Positions 12,201 through 25,047 of a stretch of DNA of 64,000 nt are shown here, piece by piece (positions within the stretch are counted from its first letter, which is position 1; each line of letters starts with the position of its first letter). The notes beneath the pieces were generated by a model. That model had not been told where the DNA came from, searched no databases, and worked only from the letters and a program-made list of their open reading frames with translations. Origin of the DNA: Patiria miniata (taxonomy: Eukaryota > Echinodermata > Asteroidea > Valvatida > Asterinidae); the NCBI RefSeq assembly GCF_015706575.1, contig NW_024037059.1:37485058-37549057 (forward strand). Direction: 5' to 3'. A program made the translations under genes and the position numbers.

Positions 12201-15200
12201 AAATGTAAAGAAAAGAACTTAAAGGGGACAGGGTACACACGGGGAATTATTTATTTATCACGTCAAACAGAAATTACATTCATAAAACGTGTTCAGTTGT
12301 TTTCACAAAGATAAGTTAGGTGTCATGAAATTAAATTCATAAAACAAGGTAACTGAATAACTTATATAAAATGAAATTTACAGAAACAGAACGAAACTTA
12401 TTTAACTACATGTATAACGCACTTAAGGCTTCTCACTCGCTATCAAAATGAGGATTATCACTAAGTTTGCCAAGAACTAATTAATATTCTATATTTTCTA
12501 TATTTTTTGTAACTTAATTACACTGAGTGCACTAAATAGTAAACTTATCTCCAAACGGACACCCAATTCGTGGTTTTCAAAACCTTTATAACTGAACTAG
12601 GTCCAGACACGTTTAAAAATAGTAAAGGACAAAAAAAAGACTTGACCTTTATCGCAACATCTCTGTCACTTTTTGACCCCGACAATATAAACTATTTGTA
12701 ATACGTATTTTCTGTCCCTTTTAAAACTTTGTTTGTCTTTCAACCCCGGGTTTTGAGTGTACTTTTACGTTATATCACAGTCCAAGGACTAGGTCTACAC
12801 ATTTTATTCGTAGATCAAATAAAGGGTGGTCAAGAGTAAATACAGATGATAAATTTCTGCAAGGCAAATCTACCCTTGTGTCTACAGACATTTAACCCGA
12901 CTCAGACAGTGGTTCGAAAGTACAAGGTCATTATAGTTATCGGTTAACACTAATTGCATTTGATATCCCACGTTCAGGAGTTTCTTCATTGGGGATTTTC
13001 GAACTCGAGGTTTTAACACAAAATAAGAAGATCCAAATATAACTGTTGCAGTTTAGTCAGCTATACTTTTGACGTTCATATAGCTACCCGTTGTGCCAAA
13101 CTACAATTTTTTTCTATACTCCGGAATTATTCCGGAAGTGCCGATTGGTTGATTTGTGCGCCGTATGGTTCACGTGACCGAGAGCCAAACATTTGATTGG
13201 CTGCGTCCCTTGCCTGTGAAAAAGTTGTTTCGGTATTTGATTGGTTATTCACTCGAAGCAAAATGGACCAAAACAATGACCGCCACCTCGTACTTTATGC
13301 CCATGGTGTTGTAGGCCACCGGTATTGTGGGAAATGGATTTTTGCAAATGGATTTTGGCAAGCTCTGTGAGTTGGACGTGGGAAAAAGAAAGATTTTTCA
13401 CGTAGGGAAATCTTTCCTTTTGCCACAAAGTAACCTCACATCTGTTGCATGGTCTGTCGGCCGAACTTTAACTTTAATCTCAGGCAGTGGAATTTCATTT
13501 TAGATTTTGTTATTTTATCCGAACAGTCCTGAGTTTTCTTCCAAACAACTTTTGAACACATTTTTTTCCGGGTAGTTTTTAGAGTGCAGGCGCAGACGAG
13601 TTAAAGAGACGATCACGAATCAACTGTCGGAAGTCACTAAAAAGTTTAATCAAAAATTGAGTCACAAGTCGCAACTAGATTTTTTTTTAATGGAAATGAC
13701 GAAAGTACTTCTTTTTTTTTAAAGCTGCTCTTTTGACTTGAGACGGACGGCTTGAAATTGATTTGCGATGGTTTGTGATGACACCATTACCAAATCTGTC
13801 GGTGCATGAAAATGGTGAAAATGGCCGTATGTATAGAATCCCCATGAACTAATGCGAATGACTTGAATGACAAGGGACGTGAACGGATACATTTTAATGT
13901 TACCTTTAATTTAAGTAGACCAAAGCTACGCTTACACAGAAAACCTTAAGATTGGATTTTTTTTTAAGGTAAGCACGAAAGATATCCGAAAAGTGTGCAA
14001 CCCACCTACTGTCGAGCCTGTGAGGGCGACCCCAGTTGCTCGCGAGCAGTTCTTAGTCGGGAAGTACCGGAGAATGAGGTTGATGGAAGAGATGACGATG
14101 AAGTTGATGCCCACTCCGTAGACGACCCCGAAGGTGAAGTACAGGACCTCCAGGAGGGGCATGAGTGACGTCACGATGACGCTGCCGAAGCACAGGAAGA
14201 TGCCGGCGACGGCCACGGGGCGGTTGTCGAAGCGCCGCACGAGGGCGCTCGACACGAACGTCCCCAGGGCGTGCAGGCCGATGGCGATGGAGCCGATCCA
14301 GGCTGCAAATCGATCATACGAGAAAATCAATCAGTTGGTCAATTAATCTATAAGGTAAAATTTTCAATAAATGAAGCAATCAACCCGCAAGCACCGATCA
14401 AGAAACTCGTATAATGAAATAAGTTTTCAACCACTGGAGCGAATTAACCAATCGATCAGTAAGTTGATCAAGGTAAGGAAATCGATCAATCAATAAAGCA
14501 AACCGAGTCTTCATTTATCCTGGAACAGATTTGATACATACCAAATTGATTCAATCAAGGAAGCAAATAAATTGATCGATTGATCTATAGTATAAGTCAG
14601 CCAATTATTGAATTAAGCAACATCAATCAATAAATGAAGTAATCGATCACTCAGTACTTGATCCATTTTCATCACCGATAAAATAATTTACTGAACTAAG
14701 CAAATCTTTGCCTTCATAAATTCAAGTAACTTATCTTTACCTCTAAATTGTCAAATTCAATGTTCAAATGCAACAAATTCAAATTCAAACGTATAGGCCT
14801 ACTTCGAATTCGATTTCAGCCAGTTAAATCATTAATATGGTACATAAGTCTGAACAAATTCCGTTCCGCTAGGAACTGCGAAAAAATTATCACAAAGTTT
14901 TATAAAAACATTGAATAGATAACAATTTTCGAACTTCTGTGTAAAAGTATTCAAGTTTACCTCTAGCTTGTGCAGAATTTTTTTAAACCCTGTTATATTT
15001 TTTAAACACGCATTGTCCGAGGAATGTACATGGTTTTTCCCCTTGCTGCCCATAAATATTTCGGGGGATTTTTTTTTAAGGAAATAGCATCTGTGAAGGA
15101 TTATTTTCCAGGATATCAGGAACAAGGAGATGACTAAACATTGTGACGGCTGATTTGCTTCGGTTTAATGTTCGTGAAGGTAAGGTACCCTGGATAACCA

Positions 15201-17281
15201 GCCTTATGGGTGTGGAACACGAACAATGGTGAATTTGGAATAATGTATGTATTGTGCGGACGAGGCTTTGTATGCAAATTAGGATCCTAACCTCCCCAGC
15301 GACAATGCGATATACATGAATTATTCATCAGCCGGGGTCCAATCGCGTTATCGGGCGAACTACTGCGGAGTGAGTGCGGACGGCACGTACCCAACTCGTG
15401 AAAGATAAAAATGGAGCCTTAGTGCTTTGTTGTCGGAAAAGTATTATATTTGGACTTGCATTTTGATCCCCGTGGTTTTTGATTATTTATATTTAAGTAT
15501 TTACAAACGTGGATGTTTTGGTACATTTGTAAACAAACTTTGAAGAAACATTATTTGCCACTATATTTGTTTGCCCGTCATATACATTTCTCATCCAACA
15601 AGAGTGTAAAAAAGATGTGTAGGCCTATCAATAAAATCCATGGATCTTTAATTTCCTGTTAATAAGTTCTAGCCTTCTGTCGTTTTCCTTTACCCAGCGA
15701 ATGTTTTTTTTTTAGAAATCACACATGCACTGAAGTTTTTGAAGTTCAAAATTTTGTTTTGTATAGTTGAGAACATGAATAAATTTCCTTACTCAATATG
15801 ATAGACTCACATTACTCTTTAGGGTTTTGACTTTGAATTCGATCAAAATTCACCGCCGTGGAATGAATTTATGTTCAAAACAATATTGTGCCGAAAACAT
15901 TTTAATGATGCTCTGTAATTACAACCTGGAGTTTTTGGACATAAAACCACAGAGATTCCCAGAGGCGGTCTGACACGACCGTGATCTGACAGGTAGGGGG
16001 TACCGTGCTCTGTCAACAAACCTTGGCCGATCCTGGCGGCAGGGTGCGGCGGCAGTGAGGCCCAAAAAAAGTCACGGGATCCAAAACCGCAAAAACCGCA
16101 GACAGGCAACGGTACAAAACCATATGCCCCGCCTGAACGATCAGCCCACGGTATTACAGTAAACCGCTATATGCTTTAAACCGTGTATAAACATAGCTCA
16201 TTGTTAGGGCTATTGTTAGGCCAGATCACAAGATCTCGTCTGACGAAAGTATTGCGAAACTGAAAGTATCGATCTTCCAGCACACCTATCGCGAGCAGCA
16301 GTTTCATAACGAATTGGTCAATGCATGTACGGACACGGATGTTGTAATATCATGGAGGAATCATCACTAAATTAACATGTACTCGCTTATAATGCTTTTG
16401 AGAGATGCAAGTTGATGGTACAGAAAATATTAATGGCATATTTTGTCAAGGACATGTCTTTACAAATTATCCAAAGCCGCACAAAATGTAACGAGTGATA
16501 TGTTGCGGGTAGTTGCGTAATATGCGTCATGATTTAGTAAACTGCATAAATTGCCTCGAAGGAAGGCCCAATTTTGCACAGGATATTACGCATAATGCCA
16601 GCAGAATTAACAGTTTCCATCTGTCTTCGTCCCATTTAAAATTGTCAGTGGCGGATGGCAAAAATTCAAGACGGAACATATGCAGTATTATAAAGTGATA
16701 TCATTGATATTATAATGTATAGTTATGCACGTCAGGAGGTAAAGTTATAGGCTTTAATTTGAATTGAGCTAGTAACGGCGAAATATCTTAGTCTTCTAGT
16801 CTTACTTTACTTCTCGAAAACAGGTGTACAGTGATAATTATGATCAGAAAATAATTGGGGATGAAAAAGCTCAAAATTGCAGGTAGAGATGAGGCAAATA
16901 TAGGCTATAGTCATGATAGTATACCTCCATTACCAGTATTGTCTAAAATCTGCTCTGATAGTAAATTTTTACCCGAAAGGTTTATTCCTCGATTACTCGT
17001 AGAACTTGAAATTATCAGGAATCCGTGAATTTAAGAGCTATTACTGATCGAGAGGCGGGATATTCTGCAAATGTGCCTAAATGTTTTAACTTACATGTCT
17101 CGGAGGCACCGCTGCCGAATTCCTCTTGAAGCTCGATTAGCAAGATGCCGAAGGAGTACAGCGTCCCGAAGCAGGTTAGGAAGATGAAGGCGGCGGCCAG
17201 CGTCACCACACACCCCCACTTCGCGCTGATCAGCCCCATCAGCGTCTTCAGCTTTTCAGTTACTCTCTGCTGGGTGTCCAT
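9246..17281 (-). CDS. SLC16/monocarboxylate-transporter-like protein, 6 coding exons
   Basis: Major-facilitator carrier of the SLC16 family, expected in the plasma membrane; members carry lactate and other monocarboxylates, aromatic amino acids or related solutes, and the substrate here is unknown. Coding exons (minus): 17281-17095, 14302-14006, 11150-10750, 10270-10045, 9855-9712, 9496-9246. All junctions are GT-AG, phases agree, product 501 residues. TM1 is at about residues 22-48. Exon 2 holds TM2-4 and the RATGVALTGSTVG segment, matching the family's RALANGLAxAGSxxG motif. Exon 3 has GWRNMLRVVGG, a charged cytosolic loop (about 215-260, rich in E and K) and TM7; exons 4-6 hold TM8-12. The usual acidic DGGWGW motif before TM1 is reduced to AKWGC, and the TM8 Asp/Arg pair of MCT1 appears as Glu/Lys (SEVVGK). 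The ATG at 17281 was chosen because no earlier in-frame ATG exists; the reading extends upstream only through TTG. Subfamily not resolved. Confidence 0.85.
11151..14005 (-). other. Transporter intron 2
   Basis: A 2.85-kb intron with no exon that fits the reading frame. The notable content is a CCAAT/E-box cluster at about 13120-13250. Open frames at 11363-11782 match nothing recognised. Confidence 0.7.
13120..13250 (-). promoter_or_regulatory. CCAAT/E-box/ETS cluster inside transporter intron 2
   Basis: Within 130 bp there are three ATTGG boxes (CCAAT on the minus strand), one perfect CACGTG in TTCACGTGACC, and an ETS-like CCGGAAGTG. The CCAAT boxes face the same way as the transporter gene, so this may be an alternative internal promoter or an enhancer. 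No start site can be shown. Confidence 0.35.
14303..17094 (-). other. Transporter intron 1
   Basis: A 2.8-kb AT-rich intron with many simple ATCAATCAAT-type stretches at 14330-14700. No additional exon or well-bounded element was recognised. Confidence 0.6.
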
Positions 17282-17454
17282 GATGTTTGTTGATATTTTT
17301 CTCGGCAAATTTCAGCTCAGAATACAAGCACCAAGAGCTCTAAATCGTATGGGTAGCGAAGCTAACGGAAAATTGCGAGCGATCGCTGAATCTACCAGAT
17401 ATGGAGCAAATATTCTCTTGCGCTATTGCATCATGTCACTGTGCAAAGTTGCAA

Positions 17455-17590
17455 GCGGCTTCTTGAATCAGCTGATTGGCAACGGGAATCCCGTTGCGGC
17501 GATGACAGCGCGTCTCGGCCAATCAGGACTTTGGATTGGCGTGACGTCAGGGCGAGGGCTTCCCCGACCTAAGCCTTATCACCAGGGGCT
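17455..17590 (-). promoter_or_regulatory. Likely transporter promoter: CRE plus CCAAT boxes
   Basis: About 180-300 bp upstream of the transporter ATG are a perfect palindromic CRE (TGACGTCA, 17542-17549) and three CCAAT/ATTGG boxes (GATTGGC near 17473, CCAATC near 17519, GATTGGC near 17535). No clear TATA box. This is the composition of an NF-Y/CREB-type promoter; the link to this gene is inferred from position. Confidence 0.5.
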
Positions 17591-18616
17591 GCCCGTACGT
17601 GTACGTGATTCGATGAAAAATAAATAGACGCGCACGCTGCATAGTAAAGTGGATGGAACCGGTTCGGACTGGATCTTCCCTTCCAAACCACCATGTGATC
17701 AGATTTTATTATGTTTTTTTCATAACATCCAATAGCCTTTGGTTTGAATACCGTGCGTATTCAGATTAAATTTGTGGTTCATATTCCCAGGCCTCGCTAA
17801 CAAAGGCTACCATGAACACAAACAACCTGCTCTTCAGTGACTAAACCAATTGAAATGCCGGATCCTTTGTTCGGCCAGTTGGGACGGGTTCGGCGCAATG
17901 CGCCGTACTGTTATGGTCACAGATCAACGATTTCAAAAGTCATGCCTATTTCTATATCGCTTTCAAGTGCGGCAGTGCTAAAAATACACTCCGTTTCTGT
18001 ACACATTACTCATTGCATATAAAATTCCTTTAAAATAATTAAGACAATATCAGTGTCTCAGTCCCGTCAGTCACTGTCTAGTGTCTTTCGTCGCATCCGA
18101 GTCGGCGCAGTTCTTGGTCCCGTCGCTATTTAATTTTAGTAAAAGTACATGTATGACAGACCCTCAATAATAATATTGTTGTCTTATTTGCAAATAATCC
18201 TATAGCAGGCTATGGTCTAACGTGAACTGCCCTGTAAATTTTCCCTCCTTTTTCTTTTCTTTTTGAGCCATATCTCTCACTGGTGGCTCTATATCTAAGT
18301 TTCTAGGGGCGTTCGTGCAATTGTAGTAATATTTTTTTTGTTCCGTGGCGAAATATTTATAGGATAACGGTTTCGCCTTCAAAATCTCTTGAAATGGGAA
18401 TTGGACATTACTTATTCATTTTCTCAGCCATGATGTTGGTTTTTGTCTCAATCATAGTGTCACTGATCGGTATAGTACCCATGTTTCAAACAAACAGAAT
18501 TGTGCATAATCTTGACTTGATCAAAATTCAGCCCACCACAACTGAACTAAAAGCGATGTGTACTAATTAAGTTGTGTAGGCTATATATTCTCTCAATACA
18601 GACGAATATTGTTGAG
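17591..18616. other. Intergenic, nothing recognised
   Basis: AT-rich sequence between the transporter promoter and the hAT-like MITE. Only short random open frames. Confidence 0.5.
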
Positions 18617-18624
18617 GTCACTAC

Positions 18625-18892
18625 CAAGGGCGGATCCAGAACACAATTTTTTTGGGGGGGGGGGCCAAAAAAAAAATTGGTCCCCCAAAAAAGTGGATTC
18701 TAGACGCTCTGTGGTGCGATCTGAGGCAATTTCTGACCACTTTAACCAATGTTTTTTGAGGAAAAGATGGTGGTGTACTCATTGCCTGCCTTTATTGCGA
18801 TGTCACATAAAAAAAAATTAAAAAATGGTTTCGTTTTGGGGGGGGGGGCCATGGCCCCCTTTGCCCCCCCCCCCCCCCTGGATCCGCCCTTG
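18625..18892. mobile_element. hAT-like MITE with perfect 8-bp target duplication
   Basis: Terminal inverted repeats CAAGGGCGGATCCAG and CTGGATCCGCCCTTG, flanked by GTCACTAC at 18617-18624 and 18893-18900. The 8-bp duplication and CA...TG ends fit the hAT superfamily. The interior has a G run beside the left end and G and C runs near the right end. It is non-autonomous. Confidence 0.85.
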
Positions 18893-18900
18893 GTCACTAC

Positions 18901-20261
18901 TACTGCCTTGTGCATTCCATCTTTGACATTTGAAGAGAAACGAGTTTAAAACAATGGGGAAAACTTTTTTTTATAAATGAAGAATACACGGATATCCTAC
19001 TTTCGGCGGGTGGCATGATTTTCCGGAAATTCGCTTGGGTAGTTCCTAAGGGAAGAAACACGTGGCTGGGTCCGACAAAGCCTCCTTGCGCAAGAGGTTT
19101 TGCGCCGGGTCTGTATTTGGGCCAAGGGAGGATGTACGTATAAAATTGAACCTCAATAGCAATAAAACTGCTTTACGATATTATCTCTCCTCTGAGGAGG
19201 ATATTTATAGACAATATTGCCTGAAAAACAAATAATTAGGATTCCATAATAGTACATGCGGAACAGTGAAAAAAGCCTACTCGCCAAAGATGTTGTAAAA
19301 GCACTATTATAAAGACACCCTCAAGCATTTTGAGATTGTTCTAGAACCATTAACATACAGCAGAGCATTCCATATACTTCGTACATGACCCGAAAACTCA
19401 AAAGAAACATCAATTCACTGTACTTATCAATTTTTCATAGCTCTTTCCGTTTTGGGTCAGACGAGTTTGCGTCAGTTTTTTTCTGTTAGTGTTTCCTAAT
19501 TATCATGTTCTTTTGAATTAATTTTAATTATTTATAAAAGCCGGAATCAAACAAAATGCAGCTTTTGTGAGGCAATCCTCGCGTAGCAACTGCATTTCCC
19601 CCTTGTTTTTATTTTGGTGCGAAAAATATAAATATCAACAACTGCGAAAAACAAAACATTCAGGGGTCTCAACAGAATATTTCTATAAACTATTTTACTA
19701 TACTCAGTACCGGTACCACATCGTAATCTTTTCATGTACTATTTGTTCATCGACGTGGCCATTGTATTATCTTGTTGTGTTTATTGGGAGCATTGAACGC
19801 TGGGATGATAACAAAGAGATAGGCAGAGACTCGTCCTCTTAGAACAAACAAACCAGGGCCCCTCTTTAATCCTCGATGTAGTCTTGACAAAAGTCGTTAT
19901 TGTTTCATGTCAATGAGTAGAGTTGCATTAATATTCATTCTGTAGCGTACGGTGCGCTGCGAGGAGCCTTGTTTCAACTCTAGTCTACTTGATCATGGGA
20001 CTTAGGTTTCGGGGGTAAAAATCGCTTGAAGGAGGCCTTTATCATCCCTCCTCGATTACCAACACACAAAGACATGCATTGTCTTGATTTTGGATTCAAA
20101 AACAATAATATTTTTTTTGTGAAGGCTTGTACCCAATATTTTGTTTAAATTATCCCCCAGCAACGATGATTGCAAAGGAGAATAAAATCAATTGATAAAC
20201 ATGATCCTCATACAATGATGGAATATGGAACTGTGCGTTCATTGGCCTTTTGATATTACGA
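18901..20261. other. Intergenic, nothing recognised
   Basis: No exon-like or bounded repeat structure seen. Short open frames at 19547-19842 show no family resemblance. Confidence 0.5.
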
Positions 20262-20319
20262 CGGACACAATAGGAAGATGTGTGCGTGAACACACGCACA
20301 CATCTTCCTATTGTGTCCG
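20262..20319. repeat. Perfect 27-bp hairpin
   Basis: Bases 20262-20288 pair exactly with 20293-20319 around a 4-base AACA loop. The stem starts CGGACACAATAGG. Too short to be a full MITE. It may be a fold-back remnant or a hairpin RNA. Confidence 0.8.
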
Positions 20320-20489
20320 CATATGAGGCAGGCAGGAGGCGAATCTAGCTTTCAGGTTTGAGGAAGGCAAGGGGGAGGGGTCCGGGGTATGTCCCCCTGG
20401 GAATATTTTTAAAAAAAAAATACCGATGGTTTCTCCTGCATTCTTGTATAAGTTTTAGTTTATTCTTAAATTTTAACCTGTTCATTTTT

Positions 20490-20575
20490 ATTTCTGTGAA
20501 GCGCCTTGAGCGTCAATTTTGACGGATTTGGCGCTATACAAGAATTAGATATTATTATTATTATTTATAATTTGA
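20490..20575 (+). repeat. Retroelement 3' tail
   Basis: GCGCCTTGAGCG then GGCGCTATACAAG, followed by an ATT-repeat tail. A closely similar tail occurs at 52187-52263, so it is the 3' end of a dispersed LINE or SINE family. Confidence 0.5.
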
Positions 20576-23500
20576 GAGAAGACCTAATTGTAGGAATGTT
20601 AGCTTTCCGTATAATATTTTTGGCCCGCTGATTTTATTGGTTAAAACGTTAGTCACTTGCTGAGCTGGGGGGGGGGGAGGTGACGGGGGGGGGGGGGGTG
20701 CAACCCCCACCTATAGATCAGCTACTGTGGGATTTGTTTTTCGCTATCGTAACGGATTAGAACAAGGTAAAAACAATCTGATAACGAAGAGTAAGGCCTT
20801 GGTGAAAATTTTGTTCAGATAAGGGGCAGTTCACTGGCACTGACCGATGGAAAGTTGACTCCAAGGTGAGGGCCAAACTTTAAAGATTTCTCTGTCCTTT
20901 AGTACAAAAAAAAAATATATCGGAACGCAGGCTTTTCATACAAAATAGAACATTTCATGGCAATTGCATCTCTCTGCAACATCACAGGCAGGCCTAATTT
21001 TTCTCATGGGCTAAGAGAGTTTAGAAAAATAAAATTGAGATCTCAGAAACTAATCATTCTGCCTTCCCATATTTTTGGGGGCAGTTCAAGAGTGTCATAA
21101 AGGTAAACATACAGTGAAATCTCGATAAGTCAAAACCAGTCATTTGCGGTTGTCCAAAGAATATGTAGGAGTAATTTGGTAAAATGTTGACGATGGGCAG
21201 CTGCAGCATATATCTTTAACGACTCCTGCAAAGGCTCAAAACCTGTGCATGGGAAGCGCTATTCTGATGGTCCTTCAAAGGGAAGATTTTTAATATACCA
21301 ATGCGTTGCATTTTTACTGTCGATTGTGGTTGTAAGTTATTTCTATATAGCGCAAAATATTTAAGGGAATATGCACCGAAACACTACAAACTTTCGAAGA
21401 GGTATTTTTTTTAATTTTCACGCTGTGCAGAATCGATAGTTCTCTAAACTATCTAAAATCATGACATGTCCATGATATCAGCACAATGGCGCCAGTGGAG
21501 CCACGCCATGATGGAAGCTTAGCCCAAAAGCAATGAACCTCGGCCATGACAATGATGGCAAAGTTATTCAGGTATGCTTGCCAGGAGTTGTGTGCACTTT
21601 TTCATTCAATTTTACAATTATTGTTAATACCGAAGGTTATTTCTTTTTTCATTTTAAAGTTTCATTGACGTATGCTGCTATAACATTCTGTACTCAAATA
21701 GCAAGGTCGTCCTGCGGTAACACACATCCCCAATGTAATAGGTATGGGACCGGCTTTCATTTAAACTAGTCGTGCTTAACGCCAATTTGTATTTTCGCTT
21801 TGAGGAAACAGCTATTCATGGATTTACGCTCTGCGCGTTTCCCCCTCATAAACCAGACTGATAACGTATCCCCAACTCGCCCTAAACTTGCCATCTACCG
21901 ATCATAAACGGTGAATGAAGTTGTTCTTTATTCTTTTATAATTTGCTATTCCTTGTATCAAATTATAATAACACTACACATACTAGAAAGCACTCAGGGA
22001 ACGCAAACTTCCGAGGCTAAACACTTTCCCGCCATATTGTCAGTACACCCAAAAGAAATATTCGCATAACCATCCTGGATCCAGACCCAGATCCGGATCA
22101 CTTCCAAAATCTAATCGATCAGTGCTTATACCAAGGACCACTCCTATTTTTTTTTCATGCAAATCCGTACATAACTTTTTGAGTTACAACCAACCAACCA
22201 ACAAACAACAAATGCCGATGAAATCATTATCTCCTTGGCTGAGGCAATAACTGGAGCTACATCGTTTATTGAGTTAGAACTATTTTATTGGCCAGTTAAG
22301 TTGAAAATAACACCTTAATTCCTGTATGATTTCTTTAGAAAAAAACTGAGCCTGCTCTCCATAAATCCGTATTTTTACGTAATAATTATCTCTGTTCTGT
22401 TTGCAATCCAACACTTCATCCCTCGGTTACAGGCATGGTATTTGCAAAGATGACCACGCAGTATTTACCCAAATGCAAATTCTATTCGGCTTATCTGCAT
22501 GCACTCAGCGATGTGTTAGTGTCTGGTGTCTCGCCTATACTTGGCCAATGGAGTTACGAATCAGAGAAAGGTTACCGATGCCCATGACTTTGCGCAACAC
22601 ATGACGAGAAACATTTTTTTAAGCAGTTCCTAAAATTGACCGTCTGACGGAGGTAAATTATTATTATTATTTATTCGGCCAACAATGAAACAAGTACAAT
22701 GACAAAGCAAATATATACCATAAAGTAGACAAAAACTGAAAATTGAAAAGGAACCAATAATGTTAAAAGAAAAGTATGAGTAGACAAGACTGATGAGACT
22801 GAAGGATGCGAGAAGGATTGGGCGGGGGGGGGGGAGGGAGGGTGGACAGTTTGACAGGAGAGATGAGATAGAGGGACAGAAAACAAGGACAATAAAACAT
22901 TCCAAACCGGCCAGGGTAAGCAAAAGTGTACTTAAACACTGTAGCCCTACAGCCTGCCTACCCATGTTGGGGAAGATCAAGAGAGGGCCTTTTTCCGACC
23001 AAGGATATATTTCACAATTTGATTAATGACGGGGATGATATATCCGGGTACAAAATGAGCTTAATCTTGCTTGTGTGTGGGATTTTTAATTTTATGTTAT
23101 CGCCTTTTGCTAAATTTTATACAAACAATCTACATGTATAAAAGTTTTTGAGCGTCAGCAACTCTGGACTCTGTGACTTGTCTATCTAGCGCCCCCGTGC
23201 GATCCCAATATGATTTTTTTTAATGTGCCAAAAATACTATCGTACAGCTTAAACAGCGCCATCTCTCGGCGGCAGAACGTTAACCGTAAAGGCAAAGCAA
23301 AAACACCGCCGCACATTCATGTGTTGTCTGCCGTTTCATTCGAGTTCAAGCGATAAACGAATCGATAAACGAAGTAAGTTTGCTTAAATTTCATTCAATT
23401 TAAATAAACAAAATTAATGAAGTATTCGGTTTCAGATGACTGTGCTGGTTGTGTACGACGAGATTCATGAACGTCGAAATATTCTTTTGATTTTGCGGGT

Positions 23501-25047
23501 GTTTCGTCACCAGTTCACGTATCATGCGTATAGGGCCTACGGTCATTGATGATATTGATACAGTGTGGCATACACTGCATCTTCTCAGACTTCTGGCTGG
23601 CTCTGCGTCTACTCTGCGTAAGAAAAATGTGTGGCATATGAGTTGCAAAATATGTTCTTCCATTATTTTCATAACTTTTTAACCTTGAATTAAATAAAAT
23701 TGGACGGGGAAAAAAACGAAGTGGCTATCGTTACGGCACTCGTTGTTTAGCGCCCTCTACGATTTTTTTTTGATACGCACGCAGGTATATAATTATTTGT
23801 TTCCCCACGTTTTATCGAGCAGTGCGCCAGCTCAGCCGATAGAGGGTAGGATTTTGCACCGCGAGGTTGCGGGTTCGAATTTCAGTTTTGCACTCGAATT
23901 TTTTCCCTTTTCTAACCTGAGGCTTTGGAGGATTTTTTTTAAAAGGGAAATAAAGTCCGAATTTCATAAAGTTCAAATTCACTTTTTTCCTTCTAATTTT
24001 ATATTTTCTTGTCATGTTTTTTTTATAAAAGTTGCCAGGTTGCAGTCTACCGTAACGATAGAAAATGGGAAATGCGTTACGGCTGCCGTAACAATAGCCA
24101 CTGCGGGAAAAAAAACCTTGACTGTCGTTGCCATCAATGGCAAGTTGGGTTTGCGAATGGTGTAAATTTGAACATGATTTTGAACATCCCCCCCCCCCCC
24201 GGTTCATGCCATTTCTCACTCAGTCTCACTGTAAAGTGTAATAAAGGGAGTCCAATGTATGTCTTGTTTTTGAAAAAATCATCACTTTTTTAGTATCATT
24301 GAAAAGAGAATCACAGTCACACAACAAAATGAATAACGTTTAAAACATTTTCATAGGTGACTGCTTTTGGAGATGTAGCAACATTCAGTGAAAACATTCT
24401 GTAATTTTAATGTTAGCGTCAACATTGTATTATTTTAATACTCTTTAATTTTCCAAACCTATCAAAATGTTTAATATTGTAGAATCCTTATTAAATAAAC
24501 ATTAATTTGATTTTTGAATCTGGGCCCACACTGCGATGCAACCAGACAGCTCCGAACGGTACAGCTCGCCGGGCCATGGGCAAAATACAGTTCCAATCTC
24601 GCGGCAACACGGAAGATGCGTACGCGTATTCGTTGTTTTCTGCGTGCAAGACTAAGTCTGGCAACGGACCAATACCAGCCATGCACAATATTCGGTTGCC
24701 GCCATACAAGGCAACGGCGACAACGTGAAAGTAGAATGTGATGTCGATAATGTACCCTGGCGATTCTTTGCAAAAGGTCTTTTGCAACCTTTCAAATGTA
24801 ATTCTTGACACAAAAAGTCCAAATTTTGTATATTTATGATGGTTTCAAAAACTCTGTATTTCAGAGAAATTTAACATTTTATGATAGAGAAATCAGAAGA
24901 ACTAACCGGCTTTTTGTCCTGCTCTTTCCATATATTCTCCAGCTTTTCCATATATTCTCCAGCTTTTCCATATCAATATCTATGCATCGAATTTGGTACC
25001 ATGTGAAAGCTATAGAAATGACCACATTATACAGGTCATTAGTTTAA
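20576..25047. other. Intergenic with scattered retroelement traces
   Basis: No gene is supported. It holds G runs at about 20667-20698, an ATT-rich retroelement-like end near 22655-22685, and a tRNA-like unit at 23820-23895. The open frames at 24491-24811 lie in a less AT-rich patch of unknown nature. Confidence 0.45.
23820..23895 (+). repeat. tRNA-like sequence (Ala-like, SINE head or pseudogene)
   Basis: A-box-like CAGCTCAGCCGATAGAG and B box GGGTTCGAATTTC at tRNA spacing. AGTGC at the 5' side can pair with GCACT at the 3' side. The anticodon loop looks like TTTTGCA. The D and T arms are imperfect, so a SINE head or pseudogene is more likely than a working gene. Confidence 0.45.

Noticed and set aside
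22630..22980. 116-codon hydrophobic minus-strand frame
   Set aside because: It begins at an ATT-rich retroelement-like end and has a proline/serine run, so a LINE 3' end is more likely than a gene.
24491..24811. 106-codon minus-strand frame in a less AT-rich patch
   Set aside because: No family resemblance and similar-length frames on both strands; may be an old repeat, not a supported gene.
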